Part shown: piece after piece, positions 63,856 through 64,000 of the stretch
How positions within the stretch are numbered: position 1 is the stretch's first letter
Layout: the number at the start of each line of letters is the position of its first letter
From: Priestia aryabhattai
Lineage (GTDB): Bacteria > Bacillota > Bacilli > Bacillales > Bacillaceae_H
DNA length: 64,000 nt
Reading direction: 5' to 3'
Assembly: GCF_023715685.1 (NCBI RefSeq)
Contig: NZ_JAMBOQ010000001.1
Coordinates: 62,001-126,000, forward strand
Made by a program: the position numbers and the translations under genes
Notes under the pieces: model-generated
Databases searched by the model: none
Told to the model about the DNA's origin: nothing
What the model saw: only the letters and a program-made list of their open reading frames with translations

Positions 63856-64000
63856 CTATAAGGCTTTATCAGATCCGACTACAATACCATGTGGCTCCGC
63901 ATTCTTTATAGGAATAGGATATTCCGTAATTTTCCCATTCACTGTAATACGACCGATTTGATTGCTTCCCCATTCAGTAAACCATAAAGCATGATCAGTA
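63856..64000 (-). pseudogene. vgb: Vgb-type streptogramin B lyase, C-terminal part, cut by a stop codon and by the window edge
   Basis: The frame enters from the right edge. It reads [20 protein letters not shown] then [16 protein letters not shown], and in the same frame FAEECNKLGRLS to a second stop at 63802. The DxxLWFTE-x-GxNxIGRI blade repeats are those of the Vgb beta-propeller lyase, which linearises group B streptogramins. In relatives the interrupted position is Trp (ALWFAE), so TGG to TAG removes about the last 18 residues, part of the propeller closure. Activity is uncertain. The N-terminal part lies outside. Confidence 0.8.

Overview
The window looks like accessory DNA of a low-GC, spore-forming Bacillaceae member, most likely Priestia (Bacillus) megaterium or a close relative. 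Support comes from two GerA-type germinant-receptor clusters, a CotF-family coat protein, DUF3231 and RsbR-type STAS paralogs, strong AGGAGG ribosome sites and AT-rich intergenic DNA. There are no rRNA or tRNA genes and no recognisable housekeeping operon. Many genes are damaged. A large plasmid or a chromosomal accessory region both fit; the sequence alone does not decide.

Layout. 0-2.4 kb: small unknown genes, one frameshifted, and a WGR-like gene. 2.6-7.9 kb: aromatic/quinone and electrophile stress genes (alpha/beta hydrolase, LtrA, isochorismatase-like hydrolase, FMN reductase, VOC ring-cleaving dioxygenase behind a perfect MhqR-type palindrome, DoxX). 8-11.4 kb: DHFR-like reductase, macrolide-type glycosyltransferase, YolD-like gene with the tail of a lost UvrX polymerase. 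11.7-14.9 kb: a MacB-like ABC pair. 15-35 kb: a mosaic of DUF3231 genes (three, one dead), RsbR/STAS genes (three, one truncated), SDR/MDR oxidoreductases with a TetR regulator, and an OYE-AKR-SDR operon under a MerR regulator with two 19-bp-spacer promoters. 35.5-51.6 kb: two ger clusters arranged as a large inverted duplication (DUF4046-like, small two-TM protein, gerA, gerC, gerB genes, 41-residue protein). The inner end of the right arm holds an in-frame GerB-MFS chimera. 52-64 kb: dead TnrA paralog, EamA exporter with TrmB regulator, frameshifted MFS with a MarR-GNAT regulator, NimT-type MFS, CotF, DUF2935, and a streptogramin-resistance pair (Vat and the C-terminal part of a Vgb lyase).

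The strongest unexpected signal is a set of twelve 28-bp sites with the 11-6-11 layout of a XerC/XerD dif site, between 15.2 and 62.6 kb. Several carry the XerD half TTATGTAAACT exactly as in chromosomal dif of Bacillus. All lie between genes and most abut a terminator-like hairpin on the XerC side. They cut the region into gene cassettes (one DUF3231 gene alone; EamA plus TrmB; the MerR operon; each ger arm). This resembles the pdif modules of Acinetobacter plasmids. I infer that Xer recombination assembled this accessory region; it is not proven. One family of these sites carries a further conserved extension (TGTATATCATATACA, then a hairpin, then a 50-bp block).

At least nine genes carry one or a few lesions (nonsense codons, 1-nt indels, internal deletions). 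This suggests relaxed selection, or partly consensus error in homopolymers.
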